Assembly: GCF_000424385.1 (NCBI RefSeq)
Contig: NZ_AUJU01000005.1
Coordinates: 124,001 to 188,000 of the forward strand
Source: Butyrivibrio sp. LC3010
GTDB lineage: Bacteria > Bacillota > Clostridia > Lachnospirales > Lachnospiraceae
DNA: 64,000 nucleotides
Reading direction: 5' to 3'
In this document: piece after piece, positions 8,908 to 17,047 of the stretch
Layout of the letters: each line of letters starts with the position of its first letter
Numbering within the stretch: the stretch's first letter is position 1
Notes under the pieces: generated by a model
What the model was told of the DNA's origin: nothing
Databases searched by the model: none
Seen by the model: only the letters and a program-made list of their open reading frames with translations
Translations under genes and position numbers: made by a program

Positions 8908-9906
8908 GTGAATGAATTTCCAATTGTAAAGGAATATGAAAATAGAATAGTTGAGATACTTTTAAGTGAAGATATCACAGAGTGCTTCGATGAGATGTTA
9001 CAGATCGGAGCGAGGATAATCAGCGGAGCGCTCTCTCCGGAGGGTAAGAGAGAGCTTGCTGAACGTATCAGAAAAAGTATCTATTTTCTTCCTATGGAAG
9101 ATACACCGGATATGCTGCGTCACGTAGCATATCTTCATTTAATGGTGCGCCTTACTGAGAGTAAGGAATTCTACACAGAATTTCTATCTTATGTTGACGG
9201 GATGCGCATTGACGAACGATATAGATTTTTCTTATTAATGCAGGCAAGATATTTGTCATATCAAAAGCCTTACATCATTACGTTTGAATCAGAAAGATTA
9301 TTCCACAAGATTTATAAGAGAAGTAAAAAATATTATGAGGATACACTTGGAGGTGGTGGGAATTTCTTAAAACTCACCAGTAGAAACTGTGGACAAACAG
9401 TTATTTTAACCCAGCAGTATCTGACAGACACACATAGAGAAACACATATTACAAATCTCATAGCTCAGGAGATTATGGTAAGTATGTGCCAAAATACTTT
9501 TATAATTAATACTAATGATCTGTTGCCGGTCACAAATGTAGTGCCACTCTTTGGAATAGAGGGGCATAATTCAATGCAATACCTTGCAAATGCCAATAAC
9601 GTTTTTGTAAGAGGGTTAGCGGTGCCTTATTTTCAATGTGATGACAAAATGCCATCACCAGATGAACTTAGGGTAATTATCAGCACTTTACGAGAGCTTA
9701 GGCCGGAATATATTATAAGCTGTGGGGATCATTCAATTACGGCGTCACTTGCTGCAAAGATTGTTCCTGTAATTCCTGGATATCAGATAGCTCCTGATGA
9801 TAATCCACAGCATATCAGAGAGAATCTTCTTAATTATAGAAGGATGATAGAAGAAAAGAGATTTTGGCAAATACGTTTTAAAGTTAGCGAAAATATGATA
9901 AACTGA
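8908..9906 (+). CDS. conserved-looking protein of unknown function in flagellar operon
   Basis: This 332-residue protein is not recognised. The first ~130 residues are helical and charged. From about residue 190 the sequence alternates strands and helices (TFIINTNDLLPV, then RPEYIISCGDHSITASLAAK), which resembles one half of a GT-B type Rossmann fold. No catalytic motif can be named and no signal peptide or membrane segment is visible. It starts with GTG at 8908 after AGGTGAT, eight bases beyond the flgN-like gene, and precedes fliW copy 2. Context suggests a flagellar accessory role, possibly in glycosylation or filament assembly; that is inference. Confidence 0.55.
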   Translation: MNEFPIVKEYENRIVEILLSEDITECFDEMLQIGARIISGALSPEGKRELAERIRKSIYFLPMEDTPDMLRHVAYLHLMVRLTESKEFYTEFLSYVDGMRIDERYRFFLLMQARYLSYQKPYIITFESERLFHKIYKRSKKYYEDTLGGGGNFLKLTSRNCGQTVILTQQYLTDTHRETHITNLIAQEIMVSMCQNTFIINTNDLLPVTNVVPLFGIEGHNSMQYLANANNVFVRGLAVPYFQCDDKMPSPDELRVIISTLRELRPEYIISCGDHSITASLAAKIVPVIPGYQIAPDDNPQHIRENLLNYRRMIEEKRFWQIRFKVSENMIN

Positions 9907-9972
9907 TAAGAGAAAAACTAAAAGTTTTTATTAGGCAGAAATTTAAACGTATGAGTATGAGGAGGGAGAGAA

Positions 9973-10434
9973 ATGAAAGTCAGTACCAGGATCTTTGGCG
10001 AAGTAGATATCGAGGATAAGAAAATCATAACAATGCCTTTTGGTCTGGTTGGTTTTCCTGATCTTCAGAAATTTGCACTTATCCATGACAGCAAAAAGCC
10101 TGTAGGTGCATTGTGGTATTTACAGTCAATGGATGATCCTGATATAGCACTTCCGGTTATTGATCCTTTGACGATTAAACCGGATTATAATCCTCAAATT
10201 GAAGAGGCAGATGTAGAACTCCTTGAGCCACTTACTGAAGAGAATTTACTTCTTCTGGTTACAATTACTGTTCCTGAAGATATAACCAACATGACTGCGA
10301 ATCTCAATGCACCAATTCTTATTAATTCAGATACAGGTAAGGGAGCGCAGATAGAGATTGTATGGGGAAAAGAGGAATATGTAACAAAATATCCTATATA
10401 TAAATATTTGAAGAGCAAAAAAGAAGAAAAATAG
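9973..10434 (+). CDS. fliW: flagellar assembly factor FliW (copy 2)
   Basis: This is a second, diverged FliW of 153 residues. It begins MKVSTRIFGEVDIEDKKI and keeps MPFGLVGFPDLQKFALIHDS and the TKYPIYKYL end seen in copy 1. A strong GGAGGGAG site precedes the ATG. It lies immediately before the flagellin 1 transcription unit, whereas copy 1 lies before csrA. Two FliW proteins could separate flagellin binding from CsrA binding, or serve different flagellins. Confidence 0.92.
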   Translation: MKVSTRIFGEVDIEDKKIITMPFGLVGFPDLQKFALIHDSKKPVGALWYLQSMDDPDIALPVIDPLTIKPDYNPQIEEADVELLEPLTEENLLLLVTITVPEDITNMTANLNAPILINSDTGKGAQIEIVWGKEEYVTKYPIYKYLKSKKEEK

Positions 10435-10454
10435 AAATTAGCTAATTATTTATA

Positions 10455-10507
10455 AAACCATCAAAATGATTGTAAAATCGCTTCACGCACCATCATTTTG
10501 ATGGTTT
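10455..10507 (+). terminator. intrinsic terminator after fliW copy 2
   Basis: A 16-bp perfect stem pairs AAACCATCAAAATGAT (10455-10470) with ATCATTTTGATGGTTT (10492-10507). The following sequence is T-rich (TTT, then TATTTT a few bases on). It separates fliW from the flagellin 1 promoter. Confidence 0.75.
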
Positions 10508-10588
10508 GACTATTTTACGAAAACGATAAAATTGAGTAGGACTTAATATTATTTTATAAATAATTTATATTTTTTTTGAAAATAGGGG

Positions 10589-10615
10589 TTAACTTTATGA
10601 TAGTCCGTCCGATAT
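10589..10615 (+). promoter_or_regulatory. sigma-28 promoter of flagellin 1
   Basis: TTAA at 10589-10592, a 15-base spacer and TCCGATAT at 10608-10615 match the SigD consensus. It leaves an untranslated leader of about 190 bases before the flagellin start. The rest of the 10435-10808 gap holds the fliW terminator and this leader. Confidence 0.87.
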
Positions 10616-10766
10616 AATGTATGTAAGAACACAAAATGCATTAATTATGTGGCACGGAACACAGAAAGATGCATTAGTGGATATAGTAGGATAGACATTG
10701 AGAAGTAGCCTAGGAACCTGCTCAGATGTATATCCGAATCTGAAACACAATTCAATATTTTAACTA

Positions 10767-10802
10767 CGGCAAAAGGATTTGCCGCGTACACAAACAAGGA
10801 GG
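10767..10802 (+). promoter_or_regulatory. CsrA-type leader site of flagellin 1
   Basis: CGGCAAA (10767-10773) and TTTGCCG (10778-10784) form a perfect 7-bp hairpin presenting AGGA (10774-10777) in its loop. The Shine-Dalgarno AGGAGG follows at 10797-10802. An ANGGA loop plus a second GGA overlapping the ribosome site is the known architecture of CsrA repression of Bacillus hag. Direct binding is inferred. Confidence 0.72.
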
Positions 10803-10808
10803 TACATT

Positions 10809-12326
10809 ATGGTAGTACAACACAACGTCACAGCGATGAACGCTAACAGAAATCTTGGAGTAACAACTGGTTCACAGTCAAGATCAGCTGAGAAACTCTC
10901 ATCAGGTTATCAGATTAACCGTGCGGCAGATGATGCAGCAGGTCTTTCAATTTCCGAAAAGATGAGAAAGCAGATCAGAGGTCTGGATCGTGCTTCAACG
11001 AACGCTAATGACGGTGTTAGTTCTGTACAGACAGCAGAAGGTGCACTCACAGAAGTACACGACATGCTGCAGAGAATGAATGAACTTGCAGTTCAGGCAG
11101 CTAACGGAACAAACAGCGCAAACGATCGTACATCCATCCAGAACGAAATTGATCAGCTGACAACTGAGATTGATCGTGTTGCTGAGACAACAAAGTTCAA
11201 TGAGACATACTTGCTTAAAGGCCAGACCGGATACAAGAATAAGTACATGGCAGCACATGATGCTGGTCTTCAGGGAACACTTGCTGACAATCTTAAAGGC
11301 GGCGGTGCAGCTACATTCACAACTGACATCAAGACAGATACTGATAAGACTATCGCAGGAAAAGATTATCATATTTATGATAAGTCTACTGATACAATTA
11401 GCGTAATTCAGGGTAAGATTGAGAAAAACTTTAACACAGCAAAAGCGGCAAATACTGATGGCACTATTGCAGAAGATAAGATAGCTAGCGTTACCATAAA
11501 CGGTGCTACATATGTAACAGGAGCAGCTTCACAGGATAGTTCCAAGACAGTATTTAAGCTTGGTGAAGAAGAATTTACACTTGATGAAATAAAGGCTAAG
11601 GTTGTTGATGGAGCAAAAGTAGGTGTAGGTAAGGATACAGCTGGTACAAGAACTGCAGTAGATAAGAGCATCGATAAAAATATCGAGATAAGTACAGCAG
11701 TTAGCAAGATAACATCTGCGCTTACTCAGGCTAATAAGATTGGTGTTGATGCATCTAATAGCAACACAGGAGCTAAGGATCAGAGCAAGGTTAAGGTTAA
11801 AGTTTCTGCAGGAGAAGCAGATGCTGCTGATAAGACTATCGATAAAGATGATAAATCTACTTATGTAAATGGTTCTTATACCTTCTCTATTTCCAAAGGT
11901 ACTGCACAGGTAGCTAAGGATCTTGGTCTTCAGCTTCATGTTGGTGCTGATGCAGATATGACCAACAAGATTACTGTTGGCGTAGAAGCAATGACAGCAA
12001 AGAACCTTGGAATCCAGAACCTGAATGTTGTGGATAACACAGGTACAGCTGCAACATATGCAATCGATGCGATTGAAGATGCTATTAAGACAGTATCTGC
12101 TCAGAGATCTGCACTCGGTGCTGTTCAGAACCGATTAGAGCACACAATTAAGAACCTGGATAACGTTGTTGAGAATACCACAGCAGCTGAGTCCCGTATC
12201 CGTGATACAGACATGGCTGATGAGATGGTTACTTACAGCAAGAATAACATTCTTGCACAGGCTGGTCAGTCTATGCTTGCACAGGCTAATCAGAGTAACC
12301 AGGGTGTTCTTTCACTCCTCGGCTAA
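10809..12326 (+). CDS. flagellin 1, large, with hypervariable insert
   Basis: This 505-residue flagellin has the conserved D0/D1 ends: VVQHNVTAMNANRNLG, GYQINRAADDAAGLSISEKM and the C-terminal RIRDTDMADEMVTYSKNNIL. Between about residues 140 and 400 lies a variable Asp/Lys/Ala-rich region that would form the surface-exposed domains. Minimal Firmicute flagellins have about 270 residues, so the insert is large. The ATG at 10809, eight bases from AGGAGG, is preferred over an in-frame codon at 10779 that falls in the leader hairpin. It has its own sigma-28 promoter and terminator, so it is probably monocistronic. Confidence 0.95.
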   Translation: MVVQHNVTAMNANRNLGVTTGSQSRSAEKLSSGYQINRAADDAAGLSISEKMRKQIRGLDRASTNANDGVSSVQTAEGALTEVHDMLQRMNELAVQAANGTNSANDRTSIQNEIDQLTTEIDRVAETTKFNETYLLKGQTGYKNKYMAAHDAGLQGTLADNLKGGGAATFTTDIKTDTDKTIAGKDYHIYDKSTDTISVIQGKIEKNFNTAKAANTDGTIAEDKIASVTINGATYVTGAASQDSSKTVFKLGEEEFTLDEIKAKVVDGAKVGVGKDTAGTRTAVDKSIDKNIEISTAVSKITSALTQANKIGVDASNSNTGAKDQSKVKVKVSAGEADAADKTIDKDDKSTYVNGSYTFSISKGTAQVAKDLGLQLHVGADADMTNKITVGVEAMTAKNLGIQNLNVVDNTGTAATYAIDAIEDAIKTVSAQRSALGAVQNRLEHTIKNLDNVVENTTAAESRIRDTDMADEMVTYSKNNILAQAGQSMLAQANQSNQGVLSLLG

Positions 12327-12371
12327 TCCAGTTAGCGAATTACTAAAGTACATTAAGTACACCATAAAGAG

Positions 12372-12399
12372 GGCTCTCCCGAAAGGGGGAGCCTTCTTT
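12372..12399 (+). terminator. intrinsic terminator after flagellin 1
   Basis: GGCTCTCCC pairs with GGGGGAGCC across a GAAA loop, with one T-G pair, and is followed by TTCTTT. It separates flagellin 1 from the flagellinolysin promoter. Confidence 0.8.
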
Positions 12400-12410
12400 G
12401 TGTGGAAGGG

Positions 12411-12437
12411 TAATTTATTTCAATATTTGTCCGATAT
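12411..12437 (+). promoter_or_regulatory. sigma-28 promoter of flagellinolysin gene
   Basis: TAAT at 12411-12414, a 15-base spacer and TCCGATAT at 12430-12437 match the other sigma-28 promoters here. The leader is only about 50 bases and shows no AGGA hairpin, unlike the leaders of flaG, flagellin 1 and flagellin 2. Confidence 0.82.
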
Positions 12438-12493
12438 CATATATGAAACCAATCAAGCACTAATATGTTTTATTAAACAGGTAGGATTCATAT

Positions 12494-14413
12494 ATGGTTA
12501 TTCAGCATAATTTACAGGCATTAAATTCTAATATTCAGGTTGGAATCTCAACTAGTGGACGGGCAAGGTCTGCTGAAAAATTAGCCTCCGGATACCAAAT
12601 TAATCGTGCGGCAGACGATGCTGCAGGTCTTAGTATTTCTGAAAAAATGAGACGCCAGATGCGAGGACTTGGTCGCGCTGTAAATAACGGCAGGGATGGG
12701 ATTTCCTTTGTCCAAATAGCAGATGGAGCGCTTACTGAATTACATGAGATGCTTCAGCGCGGGAATGAACTGGCAGTGCAGGCAGCGAACGGAACTAATA
12801 CTCCTGAGGACAGGCGTGCAATCAACAATGAAATCGTCCAGCTAAAAAATGAAATTGATGCCATCACTTCCAAAACGAAATTTAACGAGCTGAATGTATT
12901 TCTAAAGGAAGGGCCGGAGCCTCCGAAAGTGCAGGATGTACCTACATCTCCGGATATACCTGATGAAATAAAGAATCCGCTGGTAGATGTAGCTGAAAAA
13001 ATTTCTGAGGAATACTATCCCAATGCCATAGAGCAGATAATAAACGGAATAGGATCTGTGGGAAGTAAACTAAGAGAGCTGGCTTCAACTGAGGGCACAA
13101 GCCAGTTTGATACAGCCCTTATAGTGAACTATTTAGATGGCCCCGGCAATACGCTTGCTCAGATGGGGGCATCATTTGTAATGCCCGGGCAAGGTTTTGA
13201 ATCAAATTCACTATCTATGAAAGTTGATAGTGATGATTATCCTTCGATTAACGTAAGTGAGCAGGAGCTTGGAAAACTTGAATCCACTATAGCTCACGAG
13301 ACAATGCATGCAGTTATGGATGTTGTATTTCCCAGAAGAATGGCTACGGAAGGTGGAGCAGAGGATTTTCCGGAATGGTTTATTGAAGGGGCAGCCCAGC
13401 TTGCAGGAGGTGGTTTTGCGGCAGGTTGGAATAGTCCGCTTCAAAGCATCGCAAGTCAGCTTTCAAGTGAAAGTGACAACAGAGGTGATAGTGTTATAAC
13501 TGAATACTTAAGTCAGGGCGGAGAATTCACTGTGGATAAAAGTCCTTATGGACACGGATATCTTGCTGCAGCTTATGCCAGCTATCTGGCAGCAGACGGA
13601 AATGATGTGACAATGAATAATCTAAGAAATGGATCAAGTAATCTGTTTCAGAAATTTTTAGATGGAGATAGAGGCGGAAGAAATGATTCTTTTACTGATG
13701 TAATAAAAACAGCAACAGGTTTGACAGAACAGCAGCTAAAAGATGCGATCAATAGTGGAAGTAACGTTTCACCGGGAAATGGAAAATATAGCCCGGTAGA
13801 ATTCATCAGAAGACTCGCATATAACAGCCTGGGTGGGGTGGGTTCTTTTGTTGCCGATAAACTAAATACAGGTGGAACTCAGGTACTCGGATCTACGGCT
13901 ATTAAAGATGAACAGCCATTTAAAATTACAAGTCAGTCTATCAAGTATGTAGAGATTTCGGAAGAAATACCTGAAGAATTGGCAAAGGAAATAGAAGAAA
14001 AAGGTCAGGAGTATACTGTTGACCTTCACCTGGGAGCTGATGCGGATCTTGTTAATAAAGTTAATATTATGAGATATGACATGAGTACCAAGGCGCTTCT
14101 TTTGGAAGATACAAATGTTCTCACGTCAGAGAGAGCAACCTCTGCTATTGATGACTTCGGTAATGCTATTCTGACAGTCAGTGCTGTCAGAAGCTACTTT
14201 GGCGCTATACAAAACAGACTTGAGCACACAATGCTCAATCTTGGGAGTACAGTAGAGAATACAACAGGTGCAGAATCCCGTATAAGGGATACGGATATGG
14301 CTTCTGAGATGGTGAAACAGTCTATGTACAATATTCTTTCTCAGGCGGGGCAAGCCATGCTTGCACAGGCAAATCAGACTCCTCAGGGAGTAATGGCACT
14401 CTTGCAGAATTGA
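12494..14413 (+). CDS. flagellinolysin: flagellin with zinc-metallopeptidase insert
   Basis: The first ~140 residues (VIQHNLQALNSNIQVGIST, INRAADDAAGLSISEKM) and the last ~110 (AVRSYFGAIQNRLEHTMLN, RIRDTDMASEMVKQSMYNIL) are flagellin D0/D1. The 639-residue protein carries between them a domain with a zinc-binding HExxH motif, HETMH at residues 268-272, and a downstream Glu in WFIEG (E298), the gluzincin layout. Flagellinolysins, described in diverse phyla, assemble into the filament and make it proteolytically active; this matches that family by architecture. Substrate cannot be read from sequence. The ATG at 12494 follows a modest AGGTAGGA site. It has its own sigma-28 promoter and lies between two ordinary flagellin genes. 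Confidence 0.9.
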   Translation: MVIQHNLQALNSNIQVGISTSGRARSAEKLASGYQINRAADDAAGLSISEKMRRQMRGLGRAVNNGRDGISFVQIADGALTELHEMLQRGNELAVQAANGTNTPEDRRAINNEIVQLKNEIDAITSKTKFNELNVFLKEGPEPPKVQDVPTSPDIPDEIKNPLVDVAEKISEEYYPNAIEQIINGIGSVGSKLRELASTEGTSQFDTALIVNYLDGPGNTLAQMGASFVMPGQGFESNSLSMKVDSDDYPSINVSEQELGKLESTIAHETMHAVMDVVFPRRMATEGGAEDFPEWFIEGAAQLAGGGFAAGWNSPLQSIASQLSSESDNRGDSVITEYLSQGGEFTVDKSPYGHGYLAAAYASYLAADGNDVTMNNLRNGSSNLFQKFLDGDRGGRNDSFTDVIKTATGLTEQQLKDAINSGSNVSPGNGKYSPVEFIRRLAYNSLGGVGSFVADKLNTGGTQVLGSTAIKDEQPFKITSQSIKYVEISEEIPEELAKEIEEKGQEYTVDLHLGADADLVNKVNIMRYDMSTKALLLEDTNVLTSERATSAIDDFGNAILTVSAVRSYFGAIQNRLEHTMLNLGSTVENTTGAESRIRDTDMASEMVKQSMYNILSQAGQAMLAQANQTPQGVMALLQN

Positions 14414-14528
14414 TGAGCCCTTTTCAAGTGAATGAAGTGCATGATATAATTTTCTGTATATTAAGTAAGTAGTGTGACTATTGTGGCAGATAAGAATTCA
14501 GTACCTGAAATATGATGAGTGGGGATTT

Positions 14529-14831
14529 ATGGAGAGCATAAAGGATTTAGGACGTCAGGTGATAAAAAATAATGATAAAGCTGCAGACACCATTTATCAA
14601 CGAAAGCCAGGCAGTGCGGAGATGGTAGCGCCGGTAATGAAGCAGCTTGTAATGTTCACAGAGCTTCTTGTTCAAAGTGGCAAAGTTGATGCGAGTAATA
14701 TGGAAAGATTTCAAAAGTGGCAGACAGATTTTGGAAGGCTTGCAGCTGCAAATGAAGCAGGTGATCTGATACTTGCAGCGGATATAATACATCATGATCT
14801 GAATAAGCAGATAGAGGAATGGATAAAATAA
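14529..14831 (+). CDS. small helical protein between flagellinolysin and Maf
   Basis: This 100-residue product (MESIKDLGRQVIKNNDKAAD onward) is not recognised. It appears entirely helical, with a middle section VMKQLVMFTELLVQSGKVD and a C-terminus typical of small flagellar chaperone-like proteins. An in-frame upstream ATG at 14481 has no ribosome site; the ATG at 14529 follows GTGGGG. It ends 19 bases before the Maf gene and is probably translated with it. A chaperone or export role is possible but unproven. Confidence 0.6.
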   Translation: MESIKDLGRQVIKNNDKAADTIYQRKPGSAEMVAPVMKQLVMFTELLVQSGKVDASNMERFQKWQTDFGRLAAANEAGDLILAADIIHHDLNKQIEEWIK

Positions 14832-14850
14832 GGGGGATTTTAATATTCTT

Positions 14851-16689
14851 ATGGGTGGGGATATGATTCAAAAGAGCGAAGAAATAAGAGAAAAAAACTT
14901 CCGGGAATTTGAGAAACGATATGGGTTCAGACCACAGATTGATACTAACGAGGATAATTATTATAGGATGGAACTCGCTAAAAATGGCGACCCCATCCTT
15001 TTTATTAAGGGCGCAGGACTAAATGGTGCTGATCTCAGGATGAATAGTGAATATGATCCTGTCTATGAGTCTAAACGCTGGGTAGAGAGATTTGAGTTTA
15101 TTAACAGGATGACTATTGTTCTTTTGATGGGATTTGGAGTGGGGTATAGTCTCGGCGCGCTTGTTAAGAAGCTGCGACCGGACACGAAGTTCTACGTCTA
15201 TGAACCTCAGGAAAGTGTTTTTTCATATGTATGTGGGTGTGTTGATATTACTGATTTTATTAATCATCCAAGGATATTTATGTATGTAAGTAAAGAACAG
15301 CAGGGGCTTTATGTAAATGATGTCATGATGAACATGATTACATACAGCTCTGAGACAGAGAAGATATATTCACCTTATTATGCTGAAAACAAGGAATTTG
15401 AGGAATGCTGCGCTGCTCTTACAACTATAATGAATGCTCAGAGTAATTACCAGCAAAATCGGGGAAGAATTAGCTTAAAATGCAGACTTTATGCCTGGAA
15501 CCATATGCGAAATGCCTCTCTTTTAAAAGATCTTCGTGCGGTTATTCCGGAAGGTATGCCAGCAGTTATAGTATCTGCGGGACCTTCGCTAAATAAAAAT
15601 GTAGATGTACTTAAAAGAATTAAAGGACACGCATTAATTATAAGTAGTGACAGGGCAATCAATGTATTAGATGATCATGGGATTGAGCCGGATATGGTTG
15701 TAACTGCTGAGCCGGTAAAAGATCCTGCTTTTCTTAAATATAAGGTAGCAGAGAAGATTCCGCTGCTTTGTTCTATGCAGGCTAATAGTGAATCACAGAA
15801 ATTGTTTAAGGGCAGATGTATCTATTTTCATACATTCAGATATGAGCATGCGTTGTTTGGAGACAGGGTTGAAGCTGATTTTCAGGGACTGGACCTTGGC
15901 GGTAATGTATCAGGTGCCTGCTTTGTAGCCTGTGAGAGGCTGGGCATAAAAACCATTATCCTGATAGGACAGGATATGGCATATCTTGATGGTAAACATC
16001 ATGCCGATAAATCAGATTCCGGTGGTGATGATGCGAGAAATCTTGAGACAATTGAAATTCCCGGAGCCCTTGGGGGAACAGTTAAGTCATGTGCTATGTG
16101 GAGAGAGTTCAGAGACTTTTTTGAGAGGAGAATAAAGCTGAATCCGACTCTAAGAGTTATCGATGCTACTGAAGGTGGGGCGCTTATCCATGGTTCTGAG
16201 GTGATGACGCTATCAGCGGTTGCGGATAAACTTGAAGAAAACACTTATGATATTACTAATGCAGTAAGGAATCTTCCAAAGGCACAGACAGATGAAGAGT
16301 ATGAAGATACCGTGGTTAAACTTCAAAAGTGGTGCGATGATCTGGATATGATTGCCCGTAATTCCGAGGAGATAGCCACAATATGTAATCAGTTATTAAA
16401 TGTTTGTAAGTATCAGGATATAAGTGATAAAAAGAATAATAATAAGATTAACAAGCTTGACAATCTTAGAGATGAAATATACAAAACCGTCATAAACAGC
16501 TTGATGGAGGATTTGTGGGTTGAAGATTTATATTCAATTCCCGGTTATCAGTTTATGATAAGAAATAATGAGGAGGCGATTCCTGTTTTTGAAGATGCAA
16601 AAAAGTATTATGCTCATCTTCCGGAGGACTGTAAGAGTTTGAAGGAAGCGATTTTGGAGGCTATAGAGGAAGGAAAATCAAATGAGTAA
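14851..16689 (+). CDS. Maf/DUF115 motility accessory factor, flagellin glycosyltransferase
   Basis: Maf proteins transfer nonulosonic acids or related sugars to flagellin in the cytoplasm before export. The 612-residue protein shows the DUF115 core: LLMGFGVGYSLGALVKKL near residue 92, AVIVSAGPSLNKNVDVLKRI near 235, IISSDRAINVLDDHGIEPD and ILIGQDMAYLDGKHH. The flanking N-terminal region and helical C-terminus fit Maf architecture and length. It starts at ATG 14851 after a GGGGG site; ATG 14863 is possible. Its place between flagellinolysin and flagellin 2 says the flagellins here are probably glycosylated. No nonulosonic acid synthesis genes are seen in the window. Confidence 0.88.
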   Translation: MGGDMIQKSEEIREKNFREFEKRYGFRPQIDTNEDNYYRMELAKNGDPILFIKGAGLNGADLRMNSEYDPVYESKRWVERFEFINRMTIVLLMGFGVGYSLGALVKKLRPDTKFYVYEPQESVFSYVCGCVDITDFINHPRIFMYVSKEQQGLYVNDVMMNMITYSSETEKIYSPYYAENKEFEECCAALTTIMNAQSNYQQNRGRISLKCRLYAWNHMRNASLLKDLRAVIPEGMPAVIVSAGPSLNKNVDVLKRIKGHALIISSDRAINVLDDHGIEPDMVVTAEPVKDPAFLKYKVAEKIPLLCSMQANSESQKLFKGRCIYFHTFRYEHALFGDRVEADFQGLDLGGNVSGACFVACERLGIKTIILIGQDMAYLDGKHHADKSDSGGDDARNLETIEIPGALGGTVKSCAMWREFRDFFERRIKLNPTLRVIDATEGGALIHGSEVMTLSAVADKLEENTYDITNAVRNLPKAQTDEEYEDTVVKLQKWCDDLDMIARNSEEIATICNQLLNVCKYQDISDKKNNNKINKLDNLRDEIYKTVINSLMEDLWVEDLYSIPGYQFMIRNNEEAIPVFEDAKKYYAHLPEDCKSLKEAILEAIEEGKSNE

Positions 16690-16764
16690 AGGTACTTCAT
16701 AGGTAATTCTCATGATTGTATATTGAAAATAATTCATTTTTTGAAATAAATCTTAAATTCAAAC

Positions 16765-16807
16765 AAAGTCTGAAAACCCAGGTAAATACTGCGCTTTCGG
16801 ACTTTTT
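16765..16807 (+). terminator. intrinsic terminator after maf
   Basis: AAAGTCTGAAA (16765-16775) pairs with TTTCGGACTTT (16795-16805) with one T-G pair, followed by further Ts. It closes the flagellinolysin-maf unit. The rest of the 16690-17047 gap holds the flagellin 2 promoter and leader. Confidence 0.75.
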
Positions 16808-16863
16808 AATTTGCCGGCAATTCAATTTTGAAACAAAATATCAAAAAAATTTCAAAAATGGGG

Positions 16864-16890
16864 TTAAGTAATCGGAAAACCGAACGATAT
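16864..16890 (+). promoter_or_regulatory. sigma-28 promoter of flagellin 2
   Basis: TTAA at 16864-16867, a 15-base spacer and AACGATAT at 16883-16890 match the sigma-28 pattern with two changes in the first bases of the -10 element. A leader of about 150 bases follows. Confidence 0.75.
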
Positions 16891-16914
16891 ATAGAGTGTA
16901 AAAACAAATACAAA

Positions 16915-17041
16915 CATCGTCAAGGATGATCGATGTGGGAGCGCACTCAACTTAATAAGAAACTTTTTAATTTGAATTTTTTTATCAAGCAGGCAGTCTC
17001 TGACTATACGGATTATAGGATGAACTGCACCCACATGGAGG
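16915..17041 (+). promoter_or_regulatory. CsrA-type leader of flagellin 2
   Basis: CATCGTCA (16915-16922) pairs with TGA-T-CGATG (16927-16935), with one bulged T, and presents AGGA (16923-16926) in the loop. A second ANGGA (ATGGA) overlaps the Shine-Dalgarno ATGGAGG at 17035-17041. This repeats the arrangement in the flagellin 1 leader with a different stem sequence, which argues that the loop is under selection. Confidence 0.68.
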
Positions 17042-17047
17042 TATAAT

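Noticed and set aside
9913-9929. AT-only hairpin AAAAACT-AAA-AGTTTTT before fliW copy 2
   Set aside because: The stem is weak and no proper T-run follows; too little to call a terminator.
11408-11939. Long open frames on the minus strand inside flagellin 1
   Set aside because: They are antisense to a certain gene, biased by its codon usage, and have no ribosome site or neighbours.
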